A stretch of 64,000 nucleotides of DNA from Methanobacterium alkalithermotolerans (lineage in GTDB: Archaea; Methanobacteriota; Methanobacteria; Methanobacteriales; Methanobacteriaceae), in NCBI RefSeq assembly GCF_018141185.1, contig NZ_CP058560.1:1178001-1242000 (forward strand), read 5' to 3'. Positions 41,392-51,989 of this stretch are shown here, one piece after another. The translations under genes were made by a program, and so were the position numbers. Below the pieces are notes generated by a model, which made no database searches, was not told the origin of the DNA, and was given only the letters and a program-made list of their open reading frames with translations. The number at the start of each line of letters is the position of its first letter. The stretch's first letter is position 1.

Positions 41392-42591
41392 ATGGGCTCC
41401 TGGACCATCACCAAATGGGAATTAAAAAATACCCTCCAAAATCGAAAATTTATTCTAATATTCTTTTTACAATTAGTGGTGCTTTTAATGATGGTACTAT
41501 TTTTTAGTAGCTTCATGGAAGGAATAGAATCAGAAGAAGGAATCTCACTTACACCTTCCCTGAACCAGTTTGCATCACTGGATATTTATGATCCTCAGAA
41601 TGTTTTAATTAATCAGTTGAATCCAGAAATACTTGAAATTAATTCAAATGAAATAGATGTGGCTTTAAGTCGTTTGGAATGTGGTGATGTTACAGGGGTG
41701 GTACTTTTACCTTCAGCAGATGATTTTAATCTGGAAGAAATAAAACCTGTCCCGGTGAAGTTATATATAGATTATAAAGACCCTAAAAGAAGTGTGATTA
41801 AAGATGAAGTTGCTGCCGCCGGAAATAGAGCATCAGACCTTATATCCCAAAGATGGATTGAAGATTTAACTCCCCCCGAAGAAATCCAACCTCAGATTCA
41901 GGAAGAAACTCAGGGAGAGGCACTTCCTCTGCAGCTAATTAATAAAGTAATGACTGCCATTTTGTTATTTTTACCTTTATTTTTATTTGGAAACCTGATT
42001 GTGGACAGTATTGTAGGTGAAAAAGAAAGAAAAACCGGGGAAATATTAATAGCAATGCCTCTTTCCCGATCAAATATTATACTGGGTAAAAGTACGGCGG
42101 TGATAATCACCATGGCCCTGCAGGTAGCATTATGGATGGTATTAATGATTTTAGCAGGTTATTCTATTGAAAATCCCGGGCTGGTATACCTGATAGTGGT
42201 TACTACTGCCTTACCTATTGTTGGTTTAACCAGTATTATTGCTGCTTTTAGTAAAAATTATAAAGAGGCCGGAATTGGGATAACTTTTGCCTATGTGGCC
42301 ATAATAGGATTTTTAATAGTGCCTGCTCTGGCTTACATCTCCCAGCAGGGAAGATATGTTAGTACCTCTACCATGACCCTGGCTATTAAGGTTTTCTCCG
42401 GTGAACCTCTTTCTCCAGGTGATATCATTGTTCCCTTTACCTCTCTACTCTTAATTAGTTTAATATCCTATTACATTACCATATGGCTTTTTAAAAGGGA
42501 TGATATAGTATTCGGTCCTCGTCCAGGATTATTAAGATTGTTGTACGAATTTACAGCTTTAAATAAAGTTGTCAATTATTTTAAAAAATGA
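41392..42591 (+). CDS. ABC-2 type permease
   Basis: A 399-residue protein with one N-terminal membrane helix, a large extracytoplasmic region (about residues 40-180), and five to six helices at the C-terminus (VIITMALQVALWMVLMILAG; IGFLIVPALAY). The segment IVDSIVGEKERKTGEILIAMP is the signature of the ABC-2 permeases. Partner of the upstream ATPase and downstream permease. Confidence 0.9.
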   Translation: MGSWTITKWELKNTLQNRKFILIFFLQLVVLLMMVLFFSSFMEGIESEEGISLTPSLNQFASLDIYDPQNVLINQLNPEILEINSNEIDVALSRLECGDVTGVVLLPSADDFNLEEIKPVPVKLYIDYKDPKRSVIKDEVAAAGNRASDLISQRWIEDLTPPEEIQPQIQEETQGEALPLQLINKVMTAILLFLPLFLFGNLIVDSIVGEKERKTGEILIAMPLSRSNIILGKSTAVIITMALQVALWMVLMILAGYSIENPGLVYLIVVTTALPIVGLTSIIAAFSKNYKEAGIGITFAYVAIIGFLIVPALAYISQQGRYVSTSTMTLAIKVFSGEPLSPGDIIVPFTSLLLISLISYYITIWLFKRDDIVFGPRPGLLRLLYEFTALNKVVNYFKK

Positions 42592-42611
42592 AATGTTTGT
42601 AGAGTGAAATA

Positions 42612-43748
42612 ATGAAACTTCTCTCTCTATTTAAAAAAGAAGCAAAGGATATCCTTTCCAATAAGATTTACCTATTGGTGGTATTTGTTCAGCTTTTAAT
42701 AATTTTAGGAGCTTATGGATTGGCCCTTACCAGTTCTGTGGTGACTGATCCTGATCTTTTAGATGAATGGGGAGGTTCAACTGCCATTAAAGTGGGGCTA
42801 CCTCAAAATCTGCAGGGATCTACTTTAGAAGAAAGCCTTATAAATCAAGATTTGACCCTGATGTATTTTCCAGATGTGGAATCTGGCCTAAATCAAGTGG
42901 GGAAAGAAGTGGTAGCCCTGGTTTATATATCCAATGAAGAAGAAGATATAGGCCTTCAAATTGATAACACCAACGTATTTTACCCTGTTGCCCGGGATAA
43001 AATTAATAAAGCACTGGACTATTATCAGTTAGAAGAAAGGCTTTCCAGTAGAGGATTAAGTGTAGAAGAAATAAATATCATTCAGAATCCACTGGATATC
43101 AATGAAATTGAGATAAATAAGGAATCTGCTTCTCCTCTAGCCCTGGAGAGTTCTTACTTTGTGGAAATAATGTACGGGTTCATCGTGCCTTTTATATTGC
43201 TTTTACCCTTTTTCCTGGCCAGTAATATAGTTACCGATAGTGTGGTAGGTGAAAAGGAAAGAAAAACATTTGAAGTGCTATTAATGACCCCTCTATCCGG
43301 GCCCATGGTAATTGCAGGTAAAATACTTCCCATACTATTATTTTCTCTTATGCAAAGCGGTGCCTGGATTATGTTGCTGTATTTTCTACAGGTTCCTGTT
43401 TATAATCCCCTGCTTCTGATGGTTCTTTTATTTTTTGTGGGCCTGGGCTTTATTGGTATGGGCGTATTAATCTCCATGCTGGTGGATTCTACCAAAGAAG
43501 CAAATTCTGCGGTGACCCTTTTATTATTTTTTGCCACATTCATACTGTTTTTACCTCTTTTTATGAATATTCCCACATTATCTGGTATTTTAAACACCAT
43601 TCCCACGGTTATTATTGTTAGAATGTCCTCCGGACCTTACCTGAATCCTATCTGGATATTAGAATTTTTACCATCTGTTTTAGTTTCCATGGTAATATTT
43701 GCGCTTTCCATCTTCTACTTTAAACAAGAAGGAGCCATAAGGCTTTAA
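42612..43748 (+). CDS. ABC-2 type permease
   Basis: A 378-residue permease with the same plan as the preceding one: N-terminal helix, extracytoplasmic domain and a C-terminal bundle, with IVTDSVVGEKERKTFEVLLMTP as signature. The two permeases probably form a heterodimer. Last gene of the operon, 7 nt from the convergent dolichol-kinase-like gene. Confidence 0.9.
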   Translation: MKLLSLFKKEAKDILSNKIYLLVVFVQLLIILGAYGLALTSSVVTDPDLLDEWGGSTAIKVGLPQNLQGSTLEESLINQDLTLMYFPDVESGLNQVGKEVVALVYISNEEEDIGLQIDNTNVFYPVARDKINKALDYYQLEERLSSRGLSVEEINIIQNPLDINEIEINKESASPLALESSYFVEIMYGFIVPFILLLPFFLASNIVTDSVVGEKERKTFEVLLMTPLSGPMVIAGKILPILLFSLMQSGAWIMLLYFLQVPVYNPLLLMVLLFFVGLGFIGMGVLISMLVDSTKEANSAVTLLLFFATFILFLPLFMNIPTLSGILNTIPTVIIVRMSSGPYLNPIWILEFLPSVLVSMVIFALSIFYFKQEGAIRL

Positions 43749-43755
43749 GCATTTA

Positions 43756-44331
43756 TTAGAAAAATAAATAGATTATCAATGTGATTGCCGTTCCACTTAC
43801 CACGGGTATGGCTATATTATCATCCAGAGGACTGTAAGCCTCAGTAATGGCTCCAGCCAGTGCCCCTATAAAGGCCGGTGCCAGGGGAACTTGAGTAGCA
43901 GCCCCTATAAAACTTACCATAAAAAAGCTAAAGCTCCCCTGCCAGCTTTTTTGTAAGTGATGAGGTAGTTTATTTTTTCCAATTTTTTTCCCTACCAGGG
44001 TGGAAGTAGCATCTCCTAAAACCAGTATAATTATGGCGGCATTGGCTATGGCCATATTAAAACCGAAAAAAGCCAGGGTTAAAGTCAGACCTGAGAAAAA
44101 ATAAATAAATCCTTTCTCTTTTTCATCCCGTCGGCAACTTCTTAAAATTTTAGAAAAAAAAGGAATGTAGTATTTTTTATCAATCTGGAAGATTAGTTCT
44201 CCAGAAACCATAGCCACCAGAGATAATAGGATAAGGTAAGGTACTGGTAAATAATTTCCTAAAAAAATAAATAAAATACCTGATGCATGTATAAGCTGCC
44301 GTATTAACTCTCTTTTATACACTAAAGACAC
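43756..44331 (-). CDS. Dolichol kinase / phosphatidate cytidylyltransferase-like membrane protein
   Basis: A 191-residue protein with about six membrane helices. Start RELIRQLIHASGILFIFLG and the cluster VLGDATSTLVGKKIGK with HLQKSWQGSFSFF match the SEC59/phytol kinase family (lipid kinases). It ends in EAYSPLDDNIAIPVVSGT. It could phosphorylate an isoprenoid alcohol for lipid or pseudomurein assembly, but the substrate cannot be read from the sequence. Confidence 0.8.
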   Translation of the reverse strand: MSLVYKRELIRQLIHASGILFIFLGNYLPVPYLILLSLVAMVSGELIFQIDKKYYIPFFSKILRSCRRDEKEKGFIYFFSGLTLTLAFFGFNMAIANAAIIILVLGDATSTLVGKKIGKNKLPHHLQKSWQGSFSFFMVSFIGAATQVPLAPAFIGALAGAITEAYSPLDDNIAIPVVSGTAITLIIYLFF

Positions 44332-44345
44332 CAGGTTTTAGTATT

Positions 44346-46496
44346 TTAGGCCATGAATTCTTCTATTACTCCATGGTATGCCCTTTGCAGTTTATCAACA
44401 TCTAAATCAAGGAGATTTTTAATGACCAATTTATCCCCTTTTACTTCTCCCACTGCTGCTGCAGGAACTTTAATTTTATCCAGAACTTCTTCTACTTTAT
44501 CCGGAGTTACAGTGATGATATACCGACCATGGGATTCTGATAAGAGTGTTTCAAATTCAGTGGCTTTATTTCCAGGGGCTTTATTTAAATCCACTTCAGC
44601 ACCTATTCCTGATTTTAAAGCCATTTCAGAAAGGGCTATGCCTATACCTCCTGCTGAACAGTCGTGGATGGCAGTAATAGCCGGGGCAAGATTGCTGTTT
44701 AGCAGTTCCAGTATGCTTTCTGCGGATTTTAATTCATCATCCATCCTGATTTTAGGAGCATCTCCCTGTACCAGTTTATGGATGTTCCGGTGGTATTCTG
44801 AACCCTCCAGTTCAGGATAGGTGTTTCCCAGGACAATGATTTTATCCCCTTCATTTTTGAATTCCATGGTCCTTATATGGGGTATTTTTACCACTCCTAC
44901 CACCCCTACCACCGGGGAAGGATTTACTGTTACCCCTTCTGTTTCGTTATAGAAACTAACATTCCCACTTATAACAGGAGTATTGAATTTCCGGGCCAGA
45001 TCAGCCATGCCCTGCACACACTGGGAGAACTGCCAGAAAACCTCTGGTTTTTCCGGGTTTCCAAAGTTAAGGCAGTCCACCACACAACGAGGTGTAGCCC
45101 CCATGGAAACCACATTTCTTAATGCTTCAGCTAAAGATCCCGCCCCCCCATGGTAAGGGTCCAGTTTAGTGTGAATACTGTTACAGTCCACACTTAAAGC
45201 CACAGCAGTTTCTTCATCCACCCTTAATACTGCTGCATCGTCTCCTGGTTTTACTATGGTTCTGATTTGAACTTCGTGGTCATACTGGCGGTAAACCCAT
45301 CTTTTACTGGCAATATTCTGGGAGGATAGAATTTTTAGTAGTGCTTCTTCTGCCGGAGGATGTTCTACTTCTACCTCTTCATGGTTTTTTTCTATTTTTT
45401 GGGCTTTCCTTTCCACCACTGGTGGATCAGCCAGTAAATGGGCGGGTAAATCTGCTATAATTTCTCCTGCATCTTTTACCACCATCTGCCGGGTAGAAGT
45501 TACCTCTCCCACCACCGCCGCAGGTAATTCATATTTTTCACATATTTCCATAACTGCTTCTACCTGGGAAGGCTTAATTACAAAAACCATCCTTTCCTGT
45601 GATTCAGATAGCATTATCTCATAGGGAGTCATCCCTTTTTCTCTAAGTGGTATGGCACCTAAATCCACCTGAGCTCCGTTGTTACACTTGGCTGCTAATT
45701 CAGATATACAGCAGGTTAAACCCCCTCCACCTAAATCCTTAACTCCTGATACTGGAATTTGTTCCATTATTTCCAGACTGGCTTCCAGTACCATTTTTTT
45801 GGTAAAAGGGTCTCCAATTTGGACCGCAGGACGATCTTCGATTTCAGAAGAGGTGGTGAGTTCTTCACTGGCAAAGGTAACCCCATGGATACCGTCTCTT
45901 CCCGTCCTGCCCCCCATGAGCAGGAATAAATCACCGACATCCGGGGCTATTCCCCGGACAATATCCTTTTTAGCAACCAGGCCGGCGCACATTACATTTA
46001 CCAAGGGATTTAGCTGGAAATTGTCATCAAATTCAACTTCTCCACCCACAGTAGGTATTCCTACCCGGTTTCCATAATCCGAGATACCCTTAACCACATG
46101 TTCAAACAGGTACCGTGATTTCTGGTCTTGGAGATATCCAAATCGTAGAGAGTCTAAAAGCGCAATAGGCATGGCACCCATAGAAATTATGTCCCTTAAA
46201 ATACCACCAATACCCGTTCCTGCCCCACCATAAGGTTCTATGGCTGAAGGGTGATTGTGGCTTTCAATTCCCACTGCCAGTGCCAGTTCATCAGTTATTT
46301 CCACCAGTCCTGCATCATCACCAGGTCCCAAAATAATTTTTTCTCCTTCTGTAGGGAAAAGCCGGAGTACAGGGCGGCTACTTTTATAAGAGCAGTGTTC
46401 CGAGAACATTATATCCAGCATGCCGTATTCCAGGGAGTTAGGTTCCCTTCCCAATTCTTTTTTTATATATTTCTCTTCCGAATCTGTTAAAACCAT
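44346..46496 (-). CDS. purL: Phosphoribosylformylglycinamidine synthase, large subunit
   Basis: A 716-residue enzyme that forms FGAM from FGAR with glutamine-derived ammonia from PurQ and PurS (not in window). The N-terminal start SEEKYIKKELGREPN, the ATP/FGAR segment GIESHNHPSAIEPYGG, GGRTGRDGIHG, and the second half with CNSIHTKLDPYHGGAG are all present. Length fits the archaeal/Bacillus-type small PurL. Preceded by TAAGGGTGCTAAA. Monocistronic. Confidence 0.96.
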   Translation of the reverse strand: MVLTDSEEKYIKKELGREPNSLEYGMLDIMFSEHCSYKSSRPVLRLFPTEGEKIILGPGDDAGLVEITDELALAVGIESHNHPSAIEPYGGAGTGIGGILRDIISMGAMPIALLDSLRFGYLQDQKSRYLFEHVVKGISDYGNRVGIPTVGGEVEFDDNFQLNPLVNVMCAGLVAKKDIVRGIAPDVGDLFLLMGGRTGRDGIHGVTFASEELTTSSEIEDRPAVQIGDPFTKKMVLEASLEIMEQIPVSGVKDLGGGGLTCCISELAAKCNNGAQVDLGAIPLREKGMTPYEIMLSESQERMVFVIKPSQVEAVMEICEKYELPAAVVGEVTSTRQMVVKDAGEIIADLPAHLLADPPVVERKAQKIEKNHEEVEVEHPPAEEALLKILSSQNIASKRWVYRQYDHEVQIRTIVKPGDDAAVLRVDEETAVALSVDCNSIHTKLDPYHGGAGSLAEALRNVVSMGATPRCVVDCLNFGNPEKPEVFWQFSQCVQGMADLARKFNTPVISGNVSFYNETEGVTVNPSPVVGVVGVVKIPHIRTMEFKNEGDKIIVLGNTYPELEGSEYHRNIHKLVQGDAPKIRMDDELKSAESILELLNSNLAPAITAIHDCSAGGIGIALSEMALKSGIGAEVDLNKAPGNKATEFETLLSESHGRYIITVTPDKVEEVLDKIKVPAAAVGEVKGDKLVIKNLLDLDVDKLQRAYHGVIEEFMA

Positions 46497-46648
46497 TTTA
46501 GCACCCTTAATAAGTTTATAATATGAGAAATCATTTTTATGTAGCGGTTAAATTAGATGTTTAATAATGCTTTATTTTATTAAACATTAATTTATTTCTA
46601 TGTTACCCTTATGTAAAAAAACTAAAATAAAATAAAAAATAAAGAAAA

Positions 46649-49600
46649 TTATGCTTTTTTTATTGAAACAGAAAGATTTTCATCTTCTATTTTCCATTCT
46701 TTAGTATATTCTCCTTTATTTTCTCCAAAAATGATTTTTTGTGCCCTTACTTCATGGGCCATGAAATCATAGTGAGGTTGTACCAGGTTCTGTAGTGAGG
46801 TACTGCAGCTTACTTCCACCTCAATATTAGACTCCACATCCAGATCCATATCTTTTCTCATGTCCTGGATTCTTCTTATTAATTCCCGGGCCATGGATTC
46901 TGATAGTATATCAGGTGTGATTTGAGTGTTTATGAATACACTCCCTCCTTCAAATTCAGCACTTACCACATCTTCAGGGAGCTCAGTTTCATATACCACA
47001 TCTTCTGGATTTAATTCTATGACTTTATCTTCCAGTTCTATTTTTAAGATGTTTTTCGTTTCCATTTCCTTTTTTATAGTTTTTCCATCCTGTTTTCTTA
47101 GTTCAGCGGCCACCAGCGGAACATCCTGACGCAGTTTAGGGCCCAGTGTTTTCATATTAGGCAGGACATTAATTTTTAATTCTGGAAATTCCTGATTAGT
47201 CAATACTTTTTTTGTATTGGCCTGCTCCATAATTACCTTTTGAAGTGATTGGGCAGCTTTTAGAACATTTTCATCTTCAGATACCACTATGATTTCACTT
47301 ACTGGCCATCTGAGTTTGTATCTAGCCACATCCCTTCCACGAGCCCCTGCCTCAATGATATGCCTTACTACATCCATTTGGGACTCTAATTTCTCATCAA
47401 TAAGTTCCTCTGAATAATTCCAGTCCAGCATATGCACACTTTCTTTGGATTGAGGGTTCACCTCTTTAATGAGATTATGATACATTTCTTCACTTATGTG
47501 GGGAGCTATAGGCGCCATCATGGTAATAAGCATTTTCAGTACAGTGTAGAGCGTATGATAAGCCCCTAATTTATCAGGATCATCTTTTTCTACCCAGGTA
47601 CGTCCCCGTATTAGTCTTACATACCAGCGACTTAAATCCTCCAGAATGAAATGATTGAGGCTCCGGGTGGCCTTATGGAAGAAAAGGTTATTAAGGGATT
47701 CTGTAACTTCCCGGGCCACTGAATTAATTCGGGAGAGAATCCAGCGGTCTTCATCCCTTAATTGAATGTTTTCGGGAGTGCATTGAAGTGGGTTAAAATT
47801 ATCCAGGGCCATATAGGTGGTGGAAAATACATATACATTCCACCAGATATTGAACATTTTACTTACATTCTTAAGCTCATCCCAGACGAATTTAAGGTCG
47901 TCCCATGGTTTATTTGCCCATAAAAGATAAAAACGGAGGATATCTGCACCGTAATTTTCTATAACCTCTTCTGGCTCCACCACATTACCCAGGGATTTAC
48001 TCATCTTCCTACCTTCTTCATCCAGGGTAAACCCATGCATGAGTACCTTCTGATAAGGTGTTTTATCCAGGGCAATTACCCCGGTACCCAGTTGAGAATA
48101 GAACCATCCCCTGGTCTGGTCATGACCTTCAGTAATAAAGTCATAGGGGAACCATTTTTCAAATAAATCCTTTTTTTGAGGATAATGGAGTGATGCCCAT
48201 CCTGCCACCCCGGAATCTATCCACACATCCAGTACATCAGGGGTACGTTTCATTATTCCTCCACAGGCGCAGGGCAGGGTAATATCGTCCACATGGGGCC
48301 GGTGAATAAAGTCTCCCTGTAGATTGTTTTCATTGGCTTTTTCTTTAAGTTCGCTTACCGAACCCAGTACCGTTATTTCATCACAGTCCTCACAGGACCA
48401 GATAGGGATGGGTATTCCCCAGTACCTTTGTCGGGATATGGTCCAGTCCCGGGCATTCTCAATCCAGTTACGGAACCTGCTTTCTCCCGCCCAGGAAGGA
48501 ACCCATTCCACTTTATCCAGTTCACTGAGCATCTGATCCTTGATTTCGGTTATCTTTAAAAACCATTGCTGGGTAGCCAGGTAAATAATGGGAGTTTTAC
48601 ATCTCCAGCAAAACCCATAACGGTGATTAATAGTGCCTTCTTTAAACAAAAATCCATGCGCATCCAGATCAGCAATTATAAAAGGATCCGCATCTTTAAC
48701 AAATTGTCCCGCATATTTTCCTGCTTCTTCTTTAAATAATCCCGCATCATCCACCGGGCAGAATATAGGTAGCCCATACTCTTTCCCGATTTCAAAATCC
48801 TCTGGCCCGTGCCCAGGAGCAGTATGTACACAACCTGTACCTTCAGTAAGAGTTACGTGTTCTCCTGGAAGAATCAAATGAGTAAATTCCTTTTGTTTGG
48901 CTATTTCCTTATTTAAAGGATGTAAATATTTTTTTCCTTCCAGGTATGATCCTTTTACTATCTTCAGGATTTCATAGTCTTCTTCCCCAAAGAGAGAATC
49001 CACCAGTGCTTCGGCCATTACATATACTTCGTCCTTTATTTTCACATAGGCATAATCAAATTCAGGATGCACACATACCGCCATATTAGCAGGAAGAGTC
49101 CAGGGAGTGGTGGTCCATATCATGACAAATTCTTTGCCATTTTCAGCAATTTCAGGATTTTTAAAAGGAAATTTAACGTAAATAGAAGGATCATCCTTAT
49201 TTTCATAGTCAATTTCCGCCAGGGCCAGGGCTGTTTCGCAGCGAGGGCACCAGGTTATAACCCGCAGATCATTTACCAGCAAATCTTTTTTATGGGCCTG
49301 TTTAAGGGTCCACCAGCAGGATTCCATATACTGGGGATCAAAAGTTACATAGGGATCATCCCAATCCATCCATATTCCAATTTTTTGGAATTGTTCTGTC
49401 ATCATAGCCTTATTTTCAATAGCAAATTCCCTGCATTTGCTGATGAAGTTTTCAATCCCTATTTTAGTTTCAATTTCTTTCTTGCTTTTAAGGCCCAGCA
49501 GCCCTTCCACCTTGTGTTCTATGGGAAGGCCGTGGGCATCCCAGCCGGCCTGGCGCCTGATATTGAAACCATTCATGCTTTTAAAACGAAGATGGGTGTC

Positions 49601-49798
49601 CTTAATAATTTTATTCCAGGCTGTTCCCAGGTGTATTCGTCCACTGCAATATGGAGGGCCATCTAAAAATGAATAAGTGGGCTGGTCTTCTCTTAATAGT
49701 TTGGTTTTATTATAAATTTGATTTTCAATCCAGAAGTTCTGGATTTTATCCTCTATGATTTGAGGTTGATATGATTTTTCTGCCTCCTGGATGGGCAT
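46649..49798 (-). CDS. ileS: Isoleucyl-tRNA synthetase
   Basis: A 1049-residue class I synthetase. Motif HIGH is PPYCSGRIHLGTAWNK, the editing CP1 domain is between about 180 and 400, zinc knuckles occur (TWCPRCETAL and WSCEDCDEI; also CACGG), and the KMSKS motif is in EEGRKMSKSLGNVV. The C-terminal anticodon domain includes RSLNHFILEDLSRWYVRLIRGR. Eukaryote-like archaeal type by length. It is followed by an AT-rich 3' region. Confidence 0.97.
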   Translation of the reverse strand: MPIQEAEKSYQPQIIEDKIQNFWIENQIYNKTKLLREDQPTYSFLDGPPYCSGRIHLGTAWNKIIKDTHLRFKSMNGFNIRRQAGWDAHGLPIEHKVEGLLGLKSKKEIETKIGIENFISKCREFAIENKAMMTEQFQKIGIWMDWDDPYVTFDPQYMESCWWTLKQAHKKDLLVNDLRVITWCPRCETALALAEIDYENKDDPSIYVKFPFKNPEIAENGKEFVMIWTTTPWTLPANMAVCVHPEFDYAYVKIKDEVYVMAEALVDSLFGEEDYEILKIVKGSYLEGKKYLHPLNKEIAKQKEFTHLILPGEHVTLTEGTGCVHTAPGHGPEDFEIGKEYGLPIFCPVDDAGLFKEEAGKYAGQFVKDADPFIIADLDAHGFLFKEGTINHRYGFCWRCKTPIIYLATQQWFLKITEIKDQMLSELDKVEWVPSWAGESRFRNWIENARDWTISRQRYWGIPIPIWSCEDCDEITVLGSVSELKEKANENNLQGDFIHRPHVDDITLPCACGGIMKRTPDVLDVWIDSGVAGWASLHYPQKKDLFEKWFPYDFITEGHDQTRGWFYSQLGTGVIALDKTPYQKVLMHGFTLDEEGRKMSKSLGNVVEPEEVIENYGADILRFYLLWANKPWDDLKFVWDELKNVSKMFNIWWNVYVFSTTYMALDNFNPLQCTPENIQLRDEDRWILSRINSVAREVTESLNNLFFHKATRSLNHFILEDLSRWYVRLIRGRTWVEKDDPDKLGAYHTLYTVLKMLITMMAPIAPHISEEMYHNLIKEVNPQSKESVHMLDWNYSEELIDEKLESQMDVVRHIIEAGARGRDVARYKLRWPVSEIIVVSEDENVLKAAQSLQKVIMEQANTKKVLTNQEFPELKINVLPNMKTLGPKLRQDVPLVAAELRKQDGKTIKKEMETKNILKIELEDKVIELNPEDVVYETELPEDVVSAEFEGGSVFINTQITPDILSESMARELIRRIQDMRKDMDLDVESNIEVEVSCSTSLQNLVQPHYDFMAHEVRAQKIIFGENKGEYTKEWKIEDENLSVSIKKA

Positions 49799-50083
49799 AT
49801 AAACTCTCCTAATGATTGATGAAATAATTATCAGATTACTAATAGTGTATGGTGGTGATGATATAAAACAATTTTACCATTAGGGGAAATAATTTTCAGT
49901 TATCCCCTTCAAGTAATTAATTAAAAATATTTATTCTGCTGCATCAGCTGATATGTATAAAAAAGATAAGGGATGGAATACCCACAGTATTCTCATTTAG
50001 GAAAACCCGGCTTGATTATTAACAGAAGACCTTATTAAAATAAAGTTAGTAAGATCAACTTATAATTTTAAGTGAGTTTATTA

Positions 50084-51292
50084 TTAAAAGGTTCGGAGCT
50101 TTCCTTTTACCAGCATTTCAGTGATGCTGGATGTATCTTCTAACCAGTTATCCATCACACTTTCCACTTTTTTCTGTACATCTTCCATACTGTAACCCGG
50201 TTGTAGAATTATCTGGGAATTAGCAGCCTTGGGCTGGTCAATAGGTTTACCTATCTGAGATAAAATCATTATATGGGCCTGTTGAACCCCTTCCACCGCT
50301 TCTACAACATCTGCCGCCATCTGAGTGGACAGGAGGTTATAGATTTTACCCACGTGATTTATGGGGTTTTTACCAGATGTAGCTTCCATAGACATGGGTC
50401 GGTTTGGTGTAATAAGGCCGTTAGCCCGGTTACCCCTCCCAACTGATCCATCATCTCCCATTTCAGCAGAAGTACCGGTGACGGTAATGTAAACAGAAGG
50501 TGTTCCATCTTCTTCACAACGGTCAGCAGTATTTACAAACACTTCTAAATCCCTTGAAGTAAACTGGCTGGCAAGCTGATAAACCTCTTCTTTAACTACA
50601 GCTACCATTTCCAGGTAAGCATCCAGATCAGCCACATATTTATCCACCATGGCCACAGCCACAGTAAGAATAATTTTATCTCCTTCCCTAAGACCCATGA
50701 CTTTAATATCTTCCCCTACAGCAGGATATTTCTTTTTAAACTGAGGAGAATTTAAAAGGTATTCTGCTTCCATTACAATGGTTTCTGTTTCAGAAAAAGG
50801 AGCAAATCCCACACCAAAAGAGGTATCATTGGAAAGAGGAGCTTTTCCTTTTCGGGCAAATACGTCTCTTAAATCTCCTGACCCGTGTCCAATTTTACAT
50901 TCCACTACAGCACAGCTTTCCACATCCAGATTAATAATATTCTCTTTGAGGTAGTCTTTTGCTGCGGTGATGGCTATTCTATCCAGGCCTATTTTTTCGC
51001 CATCTATTTCAGATATTCCCCTCCCGGTTAAAAGGATATCCATAGGTTTGATTACTTCCCCCCCACCAAATACCGGGTTAGATTCACCGGCAGTAATCTG
51101 AACTTCATCAGTATTATGGTGCATTATGGTTCCAAATCTCTCCAGGTACGCATTGCAAAGAGCCCTGCTTACGGATTCTGCAATTCCATCACTTATACTA
51201 TCTGGATGGCCTATACCTTTTCGCTCCACTATTTCTATGTCCTGCTCCTCAATGGGAGTTTGATTAAGTTTTTCTACAATAATATTCCTCAT
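50084..51292 (-). CDS. metK: S-adenosylmethionine synthetase, archaeal type
   Basis: A 402-residue archaeal MAT, only distantly like bacterial MetK. Motifs: ERKGIGHPDSISDGIAE at the N-terminus, the TAGESNPVFGGGE segment, GVGFAPFSETE, and GRGNRANGLITPNRP with MEATSGKNPINHVGKIYN. It makes SAM from methionine and ATP; SAM serves many methylases here (KsgA, HemK, CbiL, ArsM). Monocistronic with GGAGGTTATCTTT before the ATG. Confidence 0.96.
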   Translation of the reverse strand: MRNIIVEKLNQTPIEEQDIEIVERKGIGHPDSISDGIAESVSRALCNAYLERFGTIMHHNTDEVQITAGESNPVFGGGEVIKPMDILLTGRGISEIDGEKIGLDRIAITAAKDYLKENIINLDVESCAVVECKIGHGSGDLRDVFARKGKAPLSNDTSFGVGFAPFSETETIVMEAEYLLNSPQFKKKYPAVGEDIKVMGLREGDKIILTVAVAMVDKYVADLDAYLEMVAVVKEEVYQLASQFTSRDLEVFVNTADRCEEDGTPSVYITVTGTSAEMGDDGSVGRGNRANGLITPNRPMSMEATSGKNPINHVGKIYNLLSTQMAADVVEAVEGVQQAHIMILSQIGKPIDQPKAANSQIILQPGYSMEDVQKKVESVMDNWLEDTSSITEMLVKGKLRTF

Positions 51293-51566
51293 AAAGATAA
51301 CCTCCCAATTAATAAATAACTGTGGATAAATGTTAACTATCCGGCCTAGCTCCCTTCATAAATAGTAGGTAGTAGAATAACTGTTAACTTAAATTACAGT
51401 CAAATTGATAATTGGTATTATAGTAGATAGTGCTTGGAACTGATAATATAAATAAATTTCTTATGAATATAATAATATTAAAATGAATATCTTAAATAGG
51501 CCACCCACCTAACCAATCGCCATGTAATTCTATTTAAGGACAAATAATTAATTTTAAGGTGTTTAA

Positions 51567-51944
51567 ATGTCTTCAAAGATGAATTTGATTAACCATACCC
51601 AGAAAAAGATAATTGGTCCAGTTGAATTTGCAGACAGTTTTTTTTCTCGTTTTCGAGGTCTGATGTTAAAAACAAAAATAGAATCCGGTTTGGTGCTTAA
51701 AATTCCTGCCGGAAGAGGTAAAAGAGGTTCTGCCATACACATGTTTTTTATGCGTATGCCTCTGGATGTTATTTTCGCAGATAAAAATAAAGAAGTGGTG
51801 GATATGGTCTCATTAGAACCATGGAAAACTTATACCCCTAAAGCTCCGGCTAGATATGTTATTGAACTGGAAAAAGGTATTCTGGAAAAAACTAAAGTGT
51901 CTCTGGGAGACCGCCTTGAATTTAAAAAAATAGTTATTAACTAG
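51567..51944 (+). CDS. DUF192 family protein
   Basis: A 125-residue DUF192 protein: SFFSRFRGLMLKTKIESG, the central HMFFMRMPLDVIFADKN and APARYVIELEKGILEKTKV. The conserved Met-rich MFFMRMPLD hairpin is typical. No signal peptide, unlike many bacterial members. Function unknown. AAGGTGTTTAA precedes the ATG. It converges on the HEAT-repeat gene. Confidence 0.9.
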   Translation: MSSKMNLINHTQKKIIGPVEFADSFFSRFRGLMLKTKIESGLVLKIPAGRGKRGSAIHMFFMRMPLDVIFADKNKEVVDMVSLEPWKTYTPKAPARYVIELEKGILEKTKVSLGDRLEFKKIVIN

Positions 51945-51989
51945 CCCCCTAGAGGATTACTCCTTATATGGATAGGGCTTAAAATAAAT

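Noticed and set aside
49067..49666. A 199-residue plus-strand frame inside ileS
   Set aside because: Falls wholly within the ileS catalytic region on the opposite strand; no ribosome-binding site or family similarity.
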